Positions 33,754-42,904 of a stretch of DNA of 64,000 bases are shown piece by piece. Below the pieces are notes generated by a model. That model saw nothing but the letters and a program-made list of their open reading frames with translations. It was not told the origin of the DNA and did no database searches. The DNA lies in assembly GCA_031265875.1 (NCBI GenBank), contig JAISCA010000036.1, forward strand, positions 1-64,000, read 5' to 3'. The translations under genes were made by a program, and so were the position numbers. The DNA comes from Propionibacteriaceae bacterium (GTDB lineage Bacteria; Actinomycetota; Actinomycetes; Propionibacteriales; Propionibacteriaceae). The first letter of the stretch is position 1. Each line of letters starts with the position of its first letter.

Positions 33754-34965
33754 GTGGCGCGGCGGCGGCCGGCGCGGGCATGGACTCCGAGGGTCGAGGC
33801 GCCCGCGTCTCTGCCGTGTTGGTCCGGCGCCGGTCGTTGGTTGGACGCGGTCGAGGCTTTGGTGTCGTCTCCCGACGGCGAGGCGTTGCGGCGGCGGCAC
33901 CGGGTCGGCCGGGACACCTTCCTCGATGTGATGGCGGTGTGGGCCGGCGCGGCCGACGTCAGGACGGGCCGGGGGATGGCGCTGGCGCATGAGACCGTCG
34001 CCGCCCAGTTGGGCTGCTCGACCAGGCACGTCGGCCGGGCCGCCGCCCTGGCCGAAGCCCTCGGAGTGGCCCGAACCATGCTGCCCGGCGGCTACCTCGC
34101 CGCTGGTGACCGGCGTGAGGCAGAACGCCTGACCGGTGCGCGTCAGATCAGGATCGCCTCCGTCAGAGCGCTCACCCAGCCCAGGCCCACACCATCCCAG
34201 GACGACTCCGAACGGTCGAATGTCCACCTACCCCATAGGGGTATAGAAGATCCTTTTCCGTCGGTTGGTGAGTGTCTACCAAGCGCCCTGCCGCTGTCGC
34301 GTCAGGGCCATCGGAGGCCCGCTGCGCGGGCCGCGCCGACGAACCGGTGGCAGCCCCCCGGGATGTGGAGTTTGGCCGAGGGACTGGCCCGCGCCCTGCC
34401 CTGGCTCCGGCGGCACCGGACGTCGCAGGTCGCCCGAGTTTTGACGAACGTGGGCGTGGACCCGACGGATTGGACGGTCTCCGAGCTGCTCGACGCCATC
34501 GACGGCCGCAACCGCGCCCGGGGCTGGTTCAGCCTTTCCGGCCCGAGGAACCCCCTCGGCTTTTTGTGCCACACGTTGCGGGACGTTTTGTCCCGGGTCG
34601 AGGAGACGCCGGGCGCCCGCCGGCGGCGGGAGGCCGAGACTCGCGGCCGGGAGCGGCTGGCGGAGGCCGAGCGCGGCCGGGCCCAGGCGGCGAGGCGGGC
34701 GGAGCTGGAGGCGGACCCAGAATGGACCGACCGTCAACGACGGGCCTTGGAGGAGATCCGGGCGGCCTGGTCGAGACCGCGCCCGAAACCTGTCCCTGGG
34801 CCGTTCCGGCCGGTCATCGACCCCGAGGCCCAGGCGGCTTTGATCGCGGACATCGAGGCCAGGGCGGCCCGGCTCAAGGCTGAGGCGGCGGCTCGTCGGC
34901 GCGGCGGAGGGAACTTTTTTCAGCGGATTGAAGAAGTGGGGCCTACAGGTCCCATTAGGGAATGA
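33754..34965 (+). CDS. HTH protein, replication-initiator-like
   Basis: 403 residues from GTG 33754, preceded by GGGAGGT; the frame is open further upstream but reads as shadow. VEALVSSPDGEALRRRHRVG is followed by a winged-helix-like segment (AHETVAAQLGCSTRHVGRAA), as in plasmid and ICE replication or replication-control proteins of actinobacteria. The C-terminal third is a long Arg/Glu/Ala-rich helix, probably coiled coil. A linker near residues 140-200 is low-complexity. It converges with the ArdC-like gene, six bases apart. A Rep role is inferred from the HTH and location only. Confidence 0.6.
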   Translation: MARRRPARAWTPRVEAPASLPCWSGAGRWLDAVEALVSSPDGEALRRRHRVGRDTFLDVMAVWAGAADVRTGRGMALAHETVAAQLGCSTRHVGRAAALAEALGVARTMLPGGYLAAGDRREAERLTGARQIRIASVRALTQPRPTPSQDDSERSNVHLPHRGIEDPFPSVGECLPSALPLSRQGHRRPAARAAPTNRWQPPGMWSLAEGLARALPWLRRHRTSQVARVLTNVGVDPTDWTVSELLDAIDGRNRARGWFSLSGPRNPLGFLCHTLRDVLSRVEETPGARRRREAETRGRERLAEAERGRAQAARRAELEADPEWTDRQRRALEEIRAAWSRPRPKPVPGPFRPVIDPEAQAALIADIEARAARLKAEAAARRRGGGNFFQRIEEVGPTGPIRE

Positions 34966-34971
34966 TAATTG

Positions 34972-35988
34972 TCAGAGTTCGGGTCCGGGGCGTTCGGGCG
35001 TCTCAAAGCGATGCGGTTGATAGCTGTGATCGAAGGGTTGGCCCCAGGCTTGGACGGTGGGGCCGGTGGGGTCGGCGGGGGCGAGTCGGATCGTGAGTTC
35101 GTTGAGGCGGTCGACCAGGTCAGTTGACGGATTGGCGTCCGTGGTCTGGACGAGGTGGCTGGCGATCTGGTGGACCCGCCGGGCTGTTCCGGAGACGACG
35201 TCTTCGATGTCGAGGCCGGCGTCGAGGGTCTCGCGGGCGACCCTACGGATGGGGGGCAGCGGGTTCGTGGGGGCGTCGACGCCGGCTCTAGCGCAGGCCA
35301 TGATCGCGGCGGATTCCGCGATGAAGTGATCGTACCCGGAGCAGCCTTCGGCGGGGGGCGTCCAGTCGTCGACCGGGGGGATCGAGAGCACGGCGGCGGC
35401 TTGGTGGGCGAGGGCGAGGGCGGCCTCGGCTGGCGGGAGGCCGTCTGGGATCGTGACCTCCCGTGTCCGGCGGTCGGGTGGCAGGTGGGGGCCGTCCTGG
35501 GGGCCGCGTTTGACGTGGAAGCCTTGGGCTTCGATGTCTGAGGCGAGGCTCCGCCAGAGGGTCTCGGCCGGGTCGGGTCCGTCCAGTCGGGTGGGCCGGG
35601 CGTCTGGCAGTGGCTGGCCGGTCGTCTGGGCGACGTCGAAGACTTGGACCAGGACGTGGGCCGGCGTCCCGGTCCCGTACGGGCCGGCCGCCGCGCCGGT
35701 CGGGACCGGGGCGAGGAGGGTGATCGGGATCTGGCCCCTGCGGACGGTCCGTCCGAGTTCCTGCCAGCGTCGCCGGGAGGCGATCCGGGTCGCGTCCGGG
35801 CGGACGGTCTGGAGCAGGACGGTGTTCTCGAACGAGAGGTCGGGGAACCGGCCCGCCGCCGTGAGCCAGGCCCGCCAGGACTGGGGGCGCGCGAGCCGCG
35901 TCATCTGACGCGGGACCGCCAGCCAGACCTCGGCCAGCCCGGTCTGCCGGGTGAGCCGCTCCAGAGCCCTCTTCGACATGGTCGCCAT
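34972..35988 (-). CDS. ArdC-like anti-restriction protein
   Basis: 338 residues from ATG 35988 (GAGGAG site). The N-terminal domain (SWRAWLTAAGRFPDLSFENT, RIASRRRWQELGRTVRRGQI, then PITLLAPV) is the ArdC N-terminal ssDNA-binding fold. The second half is laid out like the ArdC metallopeptidase, with a helix ALALAHQAAAVLSIPP and a later FIAESAAIMACARAG. The HExxH zinc site is HQAAA here, so protease activity is probably lost. ArdC proteins enter recipients with the DNA and protect it from restriction. It lies in line with the DarB-like gene upstream, which supports an anti-restriction cluster. Confidence 0.75.
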   Translation of the reverse strand: MATMSKRALERLTRQTGLAEVWLAVPRQMTRLARPQSWRAWLTAAGRFPDLSFENTVLLQTVRPDATRIASRRRWQELGRTVRRGQIPITLLAPVPTGAAAGPYGTGTPAHVLVQVFDVAQTTGQPLPDARPTRLDGPDPAETLWRSLASDIEAQGFHVKRGPQDGPHLPPDRRTREVTIPDGLPPAEAALALAHQAAAVLSIPPVDDWTPPAEGCSGYDHFIAESAAIMACARAGVDAPTNPLPPIRRVARETLDAGLDIEDVVSGTARRVHQIASHLVQTTDANPSTDLVDRLNELTIRLAPADPTGPTVQAWGQPFDHSYQPHRFETPERPGPEL

Positions 35989-36030
35989 CGGTCGTCTCCT
36001 CACTGTGTGGAATCGGGTTCGGGTTCGGCG

Positions 36031-36630
36031 TTATTCCATTGGAAAATTTCGCGGGACGAGGGCTTGGGCGGCGGCGAGGATGGCGGGCGCGTCCTGGGGG
36101 CGCAACTCGGCCAGGTCGAGGAGGGCTTCGACGCTCAGTTGCCAGTCCGGGGCGCCTGGTCCGAGGGGCGCGGGGTCTCCCATCTCGGCCGTCAGCCGGC
36201 GGACGACGTCCTCGTCTGGGTCCGCTTTGTCGAGTTCGAGCAGGAGCGCCGCCGGGGGGCCTTGTTGGAGCCAGACCTCCAGGAGGCTCGGCGTGTCGGG
36301 GTCGGTGAAGTGTTCCACTGCGCCGATCTCGTCTGGGTCGAGGACCTCTTCGGTGGTCAACGGCTCCGGGCCGATGATCTTGACCGCCCGCTGGAGCAGG
36401 GTCTCGGCGTCCCTGAGCGCCTCCGGGGCGTCTGGTGGCAGCGCGGCTTCGACGGCGTAAAGGACGGCCCAGCCGCCGGCGCCGGTGTGGGCGAGGAGCG
36501 TGGGAGACTCCCACCGTCCCTCCTGCGACGGGGGCCAGACCCAGACCCGGCCCGGCGGTTCGAGCCCTTCGACCGGCCGCCAGCCCCTCGTCTGTAGGAA
36601 CTGGTCCACTTCCTCGACTTCCGTCACCAT
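36031..36630 (-). CDS. unrecognised acidic protein
   Basis: 199 residues from ATG 36630 (GAGAGGG site). It begins MVTEVEEVDQFLQTRGWRPV and has RVWVWPPSQEGRWESPTLLA and an acidic, Leu-rich helical C-terminal half. I do not recognise the family. It ends VPRNFPME, one of three proteins in the element that end in I/F-P-x-E. It sits between the zinc-finger/OB gene and the ArdC-like gene in the same direction. Confidence 0.65.
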   Translation of the reverse strand: MVTEVEEVDQFLQTRGWRPVEGLEPPGRVWVWPPSQEGRWESPTLLAHTGAGGWAVLYAVEAALPPDAPEALRDAETLLQRAVKIIGPEPLTTEEVLDPDEIGAVEHFTDPDTPSLLEVWLQQGPPAALLLELDKADPDEDVVRRLTAEMGDPAPLGPGAPDWQLSVEALLDLAELRPQDAPAILAAAQALVPRNFPME

Positions 36631-36643
36631 CGCAAGAGCCCTC

Positions 36644-37696
36644 TCACCATCTGTCGACGCCGAGCCCCACGGCCCCTGGCCCGGTGTCGTGCTGGTGGCT
36701 CGCCGCGTACGCCATTGAGGCGTCCCGCGGCGGGCGTGGGGCCATGGCCTCGACCTTAGGGCCGGCTGGGGCGGGCGGCGCGGCCCGGACGGCCGCTTCG
36801 ACCTCGCCGACGGCCTGACTGCCGACATCCGGCTCCAGATCCAGATCCTCTTCCTCGCCTTTCGGGGCGCGTTCCAGGATCGAGGCTTTGGTCGGGCGTT
36901 TGAAGAAGCCGAAGGTGTCGTCGTCGCGGGAGGGCTCCAGCGCGGCTGTGAACGTGACGCGGTCGCCGCGTTCCACGTCCCGGATGTCTTTAGAGGCCGT
37001 CCCGTACACCTTGAAGCCCCGGTCGTCCCGGACGGTGATCTTCACATGGACTTCGCCCGTGTAGGTGTAAAAGGTCTCTATCAGTTTGCGGCCGACCACG
37101 GTCCCGGTCACCGTGACCCGGCCCTCGGGCACGGGTGTGGCCGTGGCCATCTCGGCGATCAGTCTCAAGGTGGCGGCGGCCTGGTTTTCGGTCAACGGCA
37201 GGTGGGCCTCCAACCGGTCGCGGAGTTCCTTCACGAGGGTGGACTGGCCTTTGATCTTGGAGACCCCGTCCACCAGGTCGGCGTGCTCGTCGGCCCACGC
37301 CTGGAACGTCTTCTCGGCCTCGGCCCGCTCCGCCTCCACCGCCGCCAGTCGGGCCGCCCGCCGAGCCTCCTGTTCGCGGGCCGTCTTGGCGGCGTAGCGG
37401 TCGCGAGCCTTGGCCCGCCGCTCGACCACCTTGGCCGTGGTCCACTCGCCGCCCGAGCCGACGCAAGCGAAGCACATGCCCCCCTCGGTGCGCCTGTAAC
37501 AATCGATGTGGCCTTTCCCGCCGCATTTCCCGCACGGCGCCCACACCCTCTCGTCGCCGGCCTTCCGGACTGCCGTCGGAGCCGCCGCCTTCGCCTTGGA
37601 CGGAGGGGCCGGCCCTTCCCCGACGGACGGTTGGAAATCAAGGGCCGGCTGGAAATCGAAAGCCGGCTGCGACGGACTCACCAACGTCGTGGACAC
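36644..37696 (-). CDS. zinc-finger plus OB-fold-like protein
   Basis: 350 residues from GTG 37696 (GAAGGAG site). Around residues 55-85 there is a DnaJ-type zinc motif: CGKCGGKGHIDC then CFACVGSG. An Ala/Glu/Arg-rich coiled coil follows (about 95-150). Then comes a beta-rich OB-like domain (VTGTVVGRKLIETFYTYTGE; DVERGDRVTFTAALEPSRDD; FGFFKRPTKASI). The family occurs in actinobacterial plasmids and phages. The C-terminal tail contains DASMAYAASHQHD and ends in VDRW, closely matching the tail of the DarB-like protein upstream. Nucleic-acid binding is likely; the precise job is unknown. Confidence 0.7.
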   Translation of the reverse strand: MSTTLVSPSQPAFDFQPALDFQPSVGEGPAPPSKAKAAAPTAVRKAGDERVWAPCGKCGGKGHIDCYRRTEGGMCFACVGSGGEWTTAKVVERRAKARDRYAAKTAREQEARRAARLAAVEAERAEAEKTFQAWADEHADLVDGVSKIKGQSTLVKELRDRLEAHLPLTENQAAATLRLIAEMATATPVPEGRVTVTGTVVGRKLIETFYTYTGEVHVKITVRDDRGFKVYGTASKDIRDVERGDRVTFTAALEPSRDDDTFGFFKRPTKASILERAPKGEEEDLDLEPDVGSQAVGEVEAAVRAAPPAPAGPKVEAMAPRPPRDASMAYAASHQHDTGPGAVGLGVDRW

Positions 37697-37730
37697 CCCA
37701 GGCTCCTTCCCCAAGTCGCGTGCGCCCAAA

Positions 37731-37750
37731 GTACGGACCGATCCCGACAG
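37731..37750 (-). promoter_or_regulatory. recurring promoter-like motif, copy 1
   Basis: The minus strand reads CTGTCGGGATCGGTCCGTAC, then TTTGGGCGCACGCGACT. The GTCGG-x5-GGTCCGTA core and the following TTTGGGCGCACGCGAC recur almost unchanged at 43390-43429. The motif lies 35 bases upstream of the GTG start of the zinc-finger/OB gene. TACTTT could be its -10 element. Confidence 0.6.
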
Positions 37751-37774
37751 GGCGGCGCCACACGAGGGGTCCCC

Positions 37775-40700
37775 TCACCAGCGGTCGAAGCGCCCTCCCG
37801 GCACGTCGATCCCCGACCGGTCGTCGTGCCTGTGGCTCGCCGCGTACGCCCTGGATGCGTCCAGGCGCGGCGGGTCCGGGGCGGTGGGCGGTTCCACTCC
37901 GGTGGCCTCCGCCTCGACCGTAGGCGGGCTGGGGGCGGGCAGTGTGGCTTGGGCGGCGGCCCGCTGTATCCGTTCGTCGATGGTTTGGAGGTCTCGGCGG
38001 GCGGCTTCGAGTTCGACGGCCCTGGTGAACGGCGGGTCTCCGATCGCGCCGTATTGGGTGATGGTGTGTTCCAGCTCTTGGATCAGGGCGGCGGCGTCTC
38101 GGCGGCGGACGGCGATCTCGTCGACCATGTTCTGGAGGCGGGCGAGTGTGCCGAGGTCCGCCAGTGGCTGGCCGTGGCCCAGTTTCACGAGACGGTTGAT
38201 GTCCGAGCCTTCCAGCGACCAGACGACGGCGCCTTGATCGGTGTAGGGCCAGCGGCGCTCCGCCGGCTCGGAGCGAGCGAGGACGGTGTGGCCGGCGAAC
38301 GAGGCTATGGCCGTGTCCCTCACCGCTTCGAGCCGGCGGGCTTGGCTGGCGAGGTGTTCGGCGGCGTCGGCCCGGCTGGTGAGGACGCGGCCCTGTTCGA
38401 GGCCCCCGCCACGGTTGAGGTCGGCGACCAGGATCGAGAAATTGTCGCCGTGGGTGTCCCTCGTGCGGGCGGCCATGGCGTCCAGGCCGGCGAGTCTGTC
38501 CCTCGCTTCGCGCAGGGCTGTGTCGGACGTCGCCAGGGTGTGACGGATGGACAGGGCGTTGCGCCGGTGGGCGCGTTCCAAGGCGGTCAAGCGGTTGACG
38601 ACGGCGGTCAGCTCGGCCTGGCGGATCAGGTCGGGGTTGCCCGACGCGGCGGCCTTCAACTCGCCGAACAGGCGCACGTCGCCAGGAGCGTCGTCGATGT
38701 CGTCCGCCACCCGGTCCTTCAGATGCCCGGACATGACGTCGGCGATGAACTGGGATTTCCTATGGAGGGTCTGCCACATCATGGCGTCGAACGACCTGGT
38801 CACGATGACGTTCGTGATCGTGACCTCCGGGTTCAGGTTGCCCTGCCGCCAGATCCGACCGTTGCGCTGTTCCAGCTCGGCCGGTTTCCAGGGGGCGTCG
38901 AGGTGGAGCAGGTGGACGGCCCGGTCTTGGATGTTCGTGCCCACGCCCATGCGCTCGGTCGAGCCGATCAGGACCGCGACCCGGCCGCTCCGGCACTGGT
39001 CGAAGAGGGCCTGTTTGGCCTCCGGGGTGGAGGCCTCGTGGACGAACCGGACCCGCCCCTCGGGCAGACCCCGGTCGATGAGCGCGTCTTTCAACGCCCG
39101 GTAGACGCTGAACCCGCCCGGTTTCGGGGTCGACAGGTCGCAGAACACGATCTGGAGGGCGCCGGCGACGGGATGGGGTTCCCCGGTGGCCGGGTCGACG
39201 AAGACCTGGTCCTTCGTCTCGCGCCAGACCTGGGCGAGACGGTCGGCGGCGGCGTCGACCTTCAAGCCGCCGGCCACGCCCTCGGCCCGTAGCCTGAGGT
39301 CGAGGCTGGCGTGGCGCCCGTCGGTCATGACCTTCAGCATGTTGTCGCTGGTGGGGTCGATCCTCCCGGAGCGGATCTCATCGATCCGGGCCGTCAACCG
39401 GGAGATGTACGCCTTCAGGTCCTGGTCGGGTTCGACCAGGACCGTCCTGGGCCGGCGTTCCCCGCTGTCCGGGTCGACCGATAGCCGGGGGCGGGGCAGG
39501 TCGAGGTCGGCGGCGGTCTTGACGTCCCCGAACCGGTGGAACATGCCCAACAGCTCGGGCACGTTCACGAACCGGGCGAGCCGGGACTTCGGCTTGAAAG
39601 TGACCCCGTCCGAGGCCAGCTCCGGGGCCGTCACGACCTCCCCGAACGTCGCCGCCCACGAGTCGAAATCATCGATCCCAGCGTCAAGCAGGCCTTGTGG
39701 GTCGAAGTAGCGTTGCATGGTGTGCAACTCGACCATGCTGTTGGATATCGGCGTCGCGGTCGCCCCGATCAGGACGTTACGGCCGCCGTGGCGGCCCCGG
39801 AGGAACTCCAGCTTCCCCAACAGGTCGAAGGCCCGCTTCGACCCGAGCACTTGGGCGCCCTCCACCCGCGACACCGTGGCCAGGTTCTTGTACCCGTGGA
39901 TCTCGTCTATCACGAGGCAGTCGACGCCGGTCTCCTCGAACGTCATGCCCGGATCGACCCGACGGGCGGTCAGGGCGTCGATCTGCTGTTCCATCCGCAG
40001 CAGCTGCTTCTCGATCCGTTTCAAAGTCAGTCCGCCGCCGTCCTTGCCGGCCCGGCTCAGCTGCTCGCGGGCGCGGTCGAGTTCACGGCGTTTGACCTGG
40101 GCCTCCGCCGCCGGGCTTAACGGCACCGCCGAGAACGCCGACCGCGTCATGATGACCGCGTCCCAATCGTTGGCCGAGACCCGCGCCACGAACTCCCGGC
40201 GCCGCCGCGCCGACGTGTCGTCCGAGTCCGCCACCAACAACCTCGCCCTCGGATACAAGCGAAGCCACTCCGACGCGAACTGCAACAACATGTGATTCGG
40301 CACGACGACGCAGGGCTTATGGATCAGCCCGACCCGCTTCAGCTCGGTCGCGCCGATCACCATCGAGGCGGTCTTCCCCGCCCCGACCTCGTGGAACAAC
40401 CCCACCGACGGCTCGGCCAGAATCCGGGCGACGGCCGCCCGCTGGTGCGCCGTCGGCGTGAACGACGCCGCCAACCCCGGCAACCGCAACCGCCCGCCCT
40501 CCCCCTCATAGGACCGCAACACCGTCGAGTTGAAACGACGGTTGTAATCGGCGACGAGGCGGACGGCGCGGCCCGGGTCCTCCCACAGCCAATCCGTGAA
40601 CCGGGCCTGCAACTGGTCGGCCTTCTCCTGCGCGGCGGTCGACTCCTCCAAATTGAAGACCCGCCTCGACCGCAACGCCCCATCCCTGTCACGTTCCTCG

Positions 40701-42904
40701 AAGGTGTCGAACACCGCTATCGGCTGCTGCGTCAGACACATCCGCAACAGGTCCGGCAGAGGCGCCCGCCCGGTGCCCCAGTCCTGACTCACCTCCCGCC
40801 GGATGTTGAACCGCCCCGGCACCTCGACGTCCCAGTCCGACCCGATGGCGGACCTCTCCACCCGGATCGACGGGTCCGCCGGCGCCCCCAACAACTCCCG
40901 CAGGAACTGTTGGACGTCCGTGTCCGGAATCCAAACCGCGCCGAGCCGAGGCACGATGTCGCCCATCTGGATGTCCGCCGGCAAAGCCGCCCGGAGCGCT
41001 GCCACGTTCCCGCCCCAACGGTCGGGCTCCTCGACCGCCGCCCGCACCGCCTCATCCAACTTCGACCGGACGTTCCCCGACAGATATGAGGCGCGGGTGT
41101 GCCAGACGCCCTCGGCCGCCGGGTCCTCGAAGACCAGGTCGCCAAGCTCCGCGACCACCTCCCCAGGAGAGGCGCCCATCAGATCGGCGATCCGCCCGAC
41201 GTCGACCCGCCCGACCTCGTCCAACACCACGGCCAGGCCGTCGGCTGCCGTGTCCACCCCGAGCACCTCGCCCCTGGGCACGATCTGCCGCTCCAGTAGG
41301 ACGCTCGCCGGCCGAGGCGAGTCCCAGCCCTCCTCGAACCGCTCCAACGCCACCACTATCGCCGCCGCCGGATCAGTCAACAACAACCGCACCGCCGGTG
41401 GCTTCAGCCGCAACCCGGTCGGAGTCACATTCAAACGGGTCAACGCCCCGAACCGGGCGACATAAGCCTCCCAATCCGCCCGCAGGTCGGCCCGTGCCCG
41501 GTCCAATTCCGGCGTATCGTCGAAACTCGCCGCCTCCAACCCCAACAAGCCCTTCGCCCCGGCCTTCAACCGCAACAGATGCCCAAGCTCACGTGTCTGC
41601 GTCCCAGGCACCTTCAACGGCTCCAACCGGCCCCCGGCGACTCTGGCGAAACCACCGTCGGCCTCCACGATCTCACCGTCCAACAGACCCAACTCCACCG
41701 GAGCGGGAGCCCTCTCGGCCGTCCGGGTCGGCCCGTACGACAAGCCGGCGTCCGCCGCGACCGCCAACGAACGGCCGAGCTCGAGTTCGAGCGCACGGAC
41801 CAGGTCGACGTCGAGCGGTCGGACGCGCAAACCGAAGACGCCGTGGAGGCCGACCGCCAACTCCTCGCTCCCGAGGACCGACCCGGGATGCGCCGCCCAC
41901 CACCGATTGACCCGGTGGGCCTGCGTCTCATCGGTCCCGGCCACCGGGAACACGCGCTCCTCGACCCCGGTCCACGACAGGTCCGCCGGCTCCCGCCCAT
42001 CCTCACGCCGCCGGAACACCAACACGTCCGTCAACGCCTCCGTACCAGCCGCCCGCCGATGCGCGCCGTTCGGCAACCGGACCGCCGCGACCAGATCGGC
42101 CCGCTCCGCCATCGCCCGCCGCGCCCCAGGATTCTTGGCGTCCATCGTGAACGACGACGTGACCACCGCCACCAGGCCGCCCGGCGCCACCAGATCGAGC
42201 GACTTCACAATGAAATGATTGTGGATCGCCAAACCGTCCGGATTGTGGACCGGGTCCCGTAGGCGGACGTCGCCGAACGGGACGTTCCCGATCGCCAAAT
42301 CGAACCAGCCCGCCGGCCACCGGGTGTCCGCGAACGACTCGCACCGGATCGAAGCGCCGGGATTCAACGCCCGCGCCACCCGCGCCGTGGCCGGGTCCAA
42401 CTCCACCCCGACCAACTCCGCGCCCTCAGGAGCCAACCCCAGAAACACCCCCGCGCCGCAGCCCGGCTCCAGAACCCGGCCGCCCGTGAACCCTGCCGTC
42501 CGCACCGCCGTCCAAATCGCCGCCGCCAGACTGTGGTCCGTGTAATGGGCGTTGACCGTGGACGTCCTGGCCGCCGCCAACCCCTCCTCCCCGATCAGCC
42601 CCAGCAGCTCCTCACGCACACCCGCGTGCGCCGTCTCACGGTCGTCCAGGACCTGGGCCACGCCCTCCGCGCCCCAACCGCCCCAACGCGCCACCACCCG
42701 CTGCTCGGCGACCGTCGCCGCCCTGCCCTCGACGTCGAGGACCTGCAACACCCGCAACGCCTCCAGATTCGCCCGAACCCTGGCCGTCGCCCCAGCGGGC
42801 GCCAAATCCGCCTGCGACCCCGCCTGGAACCGCTCGATTATTCCGCCGGAATAATCGGCAGCGACATGGCCTCCAACAGTCCCTGTCCCTCGGCCGTCGC
42901 CCAC
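37775..42904 (-). CDS. DarB-like N6-methylase/SNF2-helicase fusion protein
   Basis: About 1,709 residues from GTG 42904. Methylase part: SAM motif VLEPGCGAGVFLGL (about 145) and NVPFGD (about 206, the NPPF/Y motif variant). Helicase part: HEVGAGKTASMVIG (about 838, Walker A), VIDEIHGYKN (about 998), GATATPISNSMVELHTMQRY, and GVGTNIQDRAVHLLHLD with QRNGRIWRQGN (about 1,345, motif VI). Coiled-coil regions follow. This domain order is that of phage P1 DarB and its homologues in conjugative elements, which protect incoming DNA from type I restriction. The tail has DASRAYAASHRHD and ends in RFDRW. The frame is open another 184 codons upstream, but that part is Gly-rich shadow of the gene at 42838-43287. 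Confidence 0.88.
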   Translation of the reverse strand: MGDGRGTGTVGGHVAADYSGGIIERFQAGSQADLAPAGATARVRANLEALRVLQVLDVEGRAATVAEQRVVARWGGWGAEGVAQVLDDRETAHAGVREELLGLIGEEGLAAARTSTVNAHYTDHSLAAAIWTAVRTAGFTGGRVLEPGCGAGVFLGLAPEGAELVGVELDPATARVARALNPGASIRCESFADTRWPAGWFDLAIGNVPFGDVRLRDPVHNPDGLAIHNHFIVKSLDLVAPGGLVAVVTSSFTMDAKNPGARRAMAERADLVAAVRLPNGAHRRAAGTEALTDVLVFRRREDGREPADLSWTGVEERVFPVAGTDETQAHRVNRWWAAHPGSVLGSEELAVGLHGVFGLRVRPLDVDLVRALELELGRSLAVAADAGLSYGPTRTAERAPAPVELGLLDGEIVEADGGFARVAGGRLEPLKVPGTQTRELGHLLRLKAGAKGLLGLEAASFDDTPELDRARADLRADWEAYVARFGALTRLNVTPTGLRLKPPAVRLLLTDPAAAIVVALERFEEGWDSPRPASVLLERQIVPRGEVLGVDTAADGLAVVLDEVGRVDVGRIADLMGASPGEVVAELGDLVFEDPAAEGVWHTRASYLSGNVRSKLDEAVRAAVEEPDRWGGNVAALRAALPADIQMGDIVPRLGAVWIPDTDVQQFLRELLGAPADPSIRVERSAIGSDWDVEVPGRFNIRREVSQDWGTGRAPLPDLLRMCLTQQPIAVFDTFEERDRDGALRSRRVFNLEESTAAQEKADQLQARFTDWLWEDPGRAVRLVADYNRRFNSTVLRSYEGEGGRLRLPGLAASFTPTAHQRAAVARILAEPSVGLFHEVGAGKTASMVIGATELKRVGLIHKPCVVVPNHMLLQFASEWLRLYPRARLLVADSDDTSARRRREFVARVSANDWDAVIMTRSAFSAVPLSPAAEAQVKRRELDRAREQLSRAGKDGGGLTLKRIEKQLLRMEQQIDALTARRVDPGMTFEETGVDCLVIDEIHGYKNLATVSRVEGAQVLGSKRAFDLLGKLEFLRGRHGGRNVLIGATATPISNSMVELHTMQRYFDPQGLLDAGIDDFDSWAATFGEVVTAPELASDGVTFKPKSRLARFVNVPELLGMFHRFGDVKTAADLDLPRPRLSVDPDSGERRPRTVLVEPDQDLKAYISRLTARIDEIRSGRIDPTSDNMLKVMTDGRHASLDLRLRAEGVAGGLKVDAAADRLAQVWRETKDQVFVDPATGEPHPVAGALQIVFCDLSTPKPGGFSVYRALKDALIDRGLPEGRVRFVHEASTPEAKQALFDQCRSGRVAVLIGSTERMGVGTNIQDRAVHLLHLDAPWKPAELEQRNGRIWRQGNLNPEVTITNVIVTRSFDAMMWQTLHRKSQFIADVMSGHLKDRVADDIDDAPGDVRLFGELKAAASGNPDLIRQAELTAVVNRLTALERAHRRNALSIRHTLATSDTALREARDRLAGLDAMAARTRDTHGDNFSILVADLNRGGGLEQGRVLTSRADAAEHLASQARRLEAVRDTAIASFAGHTVLARSEPAERRWPYTDQGAVVWSLEGSDINRLVKLGHGQPLADLGTLARLQNMVDEIAVRRRDAAALIQELEHTITQYGAIGDPPFTRAVELEAARRDLQTIDERIQRAAAQATLPAPSPPTVEAEATGVEPPTAPDPPRLDASRAYAASHRHDDRSGIDVPGGRFDRW

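Noticed and set aside
33247..34937. 14-base repeat CGGATTGAAGAAGT at 33247 and 34924 as possible attachment or iteron sites
   Set aside because: Only two copies, one of them within the end of a coding region; no supporting structure.
37046..39292. 748-codon plus-strand open frame
   Set aside because: Antisense to the zinc/OB and DarB-like genes. It lacks a ribosome-binding site and known motifs. Long shadows are expected at this GC content.
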